The position numbers and the translations under genes were made by a program. The notes beneath the pieces are model-generated. The model searched no databases and was not told the origin of the DNA. It saw only the letters and a program-made list of their open reading frames with translations. A stretch of 6,629 bases of DNA, from positions 1 to 6,629 of the forward strand of contig CAJWBV010000048.1 of assembly GCA_913020275.1 (NCBI GenBank), given 5' to 3'. Shown here piece by piece: positions 6,469 through 6,629 of this stretch. Source of the DNA: an uncultured Rhodobiaceae bacterium (GTDB lineage Bacteria; Pseudomonadota; Alphaproteobacteria; RS24). Numbering within the stretch: the first letter of the stretch is position 1; each line of letters begins with the position of its first letter.

Positions 6469-6629
6469 CTAGAACAAATCCAATTGCTCGGCGGCTTTCA
6501 CGGGCTCGGTTTCCTGCCATAAATCAGCACCTTCAGCGTCGCGTTTGTTCACGCGCTTTGAAACAGGCGTGTCGACAAAAGCCCCGACATCGGCAGGCTT
6601 CAAGAGGCTTTGCAAAGCCGGCGCACCGG
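6469..6629 (-). CDS. C-terminal end of an unidentified protein ending in QLDLF (partial)
   Basis: An open frame of 52 codons plus a TAG stop enters from the right edge. It reads GAPALQSLLKPADVGAFVDT, then PVSKRVNKRDAEGADLWQET, then EPVKAAEQLDLF. Composition matches its neighbours, with alternating charges and no predicted membrane segment; the last 35 residues look like a flexible tail. The final pentapeptide QLDLF matches the consensus by which DNA polymerases and repair factors bind the beta sliding clamp (family motif QL[SD]LF), often placed at the extreme C-terminus. That suggests a DNA replication or repair protein, but no catalytic domain is in view and I cannot name it. The stop lies 32 bases before the VOC gene on the same strand. 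That the frame is coding is inferred from its openness to the edge, codon use and tight spacing. Confidence 0.65.
   Translation of the reverse strand, partial: GAPALQSLLKPADVGAFVDTPVSKRVNKRDAEGADLWQETEPVKAAEQLDLF

Overview
The window looks like ordinary chromosomal DNA of a Gram-negative proteobacterium. An alphaproteobacterium is my best guess, from the protein style, GC-rich wobble positions and short intergenic gaps, but the sequence alone does not prove this. It contains seven protein-coding genes, two of them cut by the window edges. I see no RNA gene, insertion sequence, CRISPR array or phage gene. No stretch longer than about 110 bases lacks a gene.

Left block (1-3531, minus strand): four genes are packed head to tail with gaps of 18, 9 and 31 bases. 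In transcription order they are a metallo-beta-lactamase-fold hydrolase with a LACTB2-like C-terminal region, xseB (exonuclease VII small subunit), ispA (farnesyl diphosphate synthase) and dxs (deoxyxylulose-5-phosphate synthase, C-terminal third outside the window). The xseB-ispA-dxs order is a known conserved cluster. It joins the first step of the MEP isoprenoid pathway (Dxs) to the enzyme that condenses the resulting C5 units into C15 farnesyl diphosphate (IspA), which feeds quinone, undecaprenyl phosphate and other prenyl products. The hydrolase at the head of the run is the less usual member.

Divergent region (3532-3639): this AT-rich spacer separates the left block from the plus-strand pair. 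It holds two neighbouring palindromes and must carry the promoters for both directions.

Right plus-strand block (3640-5563): a short-chain dehydrogenase/reductase with an unusual Lys/Pro/Ala-rich basic tail is followed after 4 bases by a two-domain Sua5-type threonylcarbamoyl-AMP synthase, which makes the activated intermediate for t6A37 modification of tRNA.

Right minus-strand block (5588-6629): a protein with two VOC (glyoxalase-like) modules converges on the sua5 gene with a 24-base gap. Upstream of it is the last part of an unidentified gene whose product ends in QLDLF, a textbook beta-sliding-clamp-binding pentapeptide.

I found no clear new biological system. The points most worth a second look are the clamp-motif C-terminus, the basic tail on the dehydrogenase, the paired palindromes between the divergent operons, and the hydrolase leading the isoprenoid operon.
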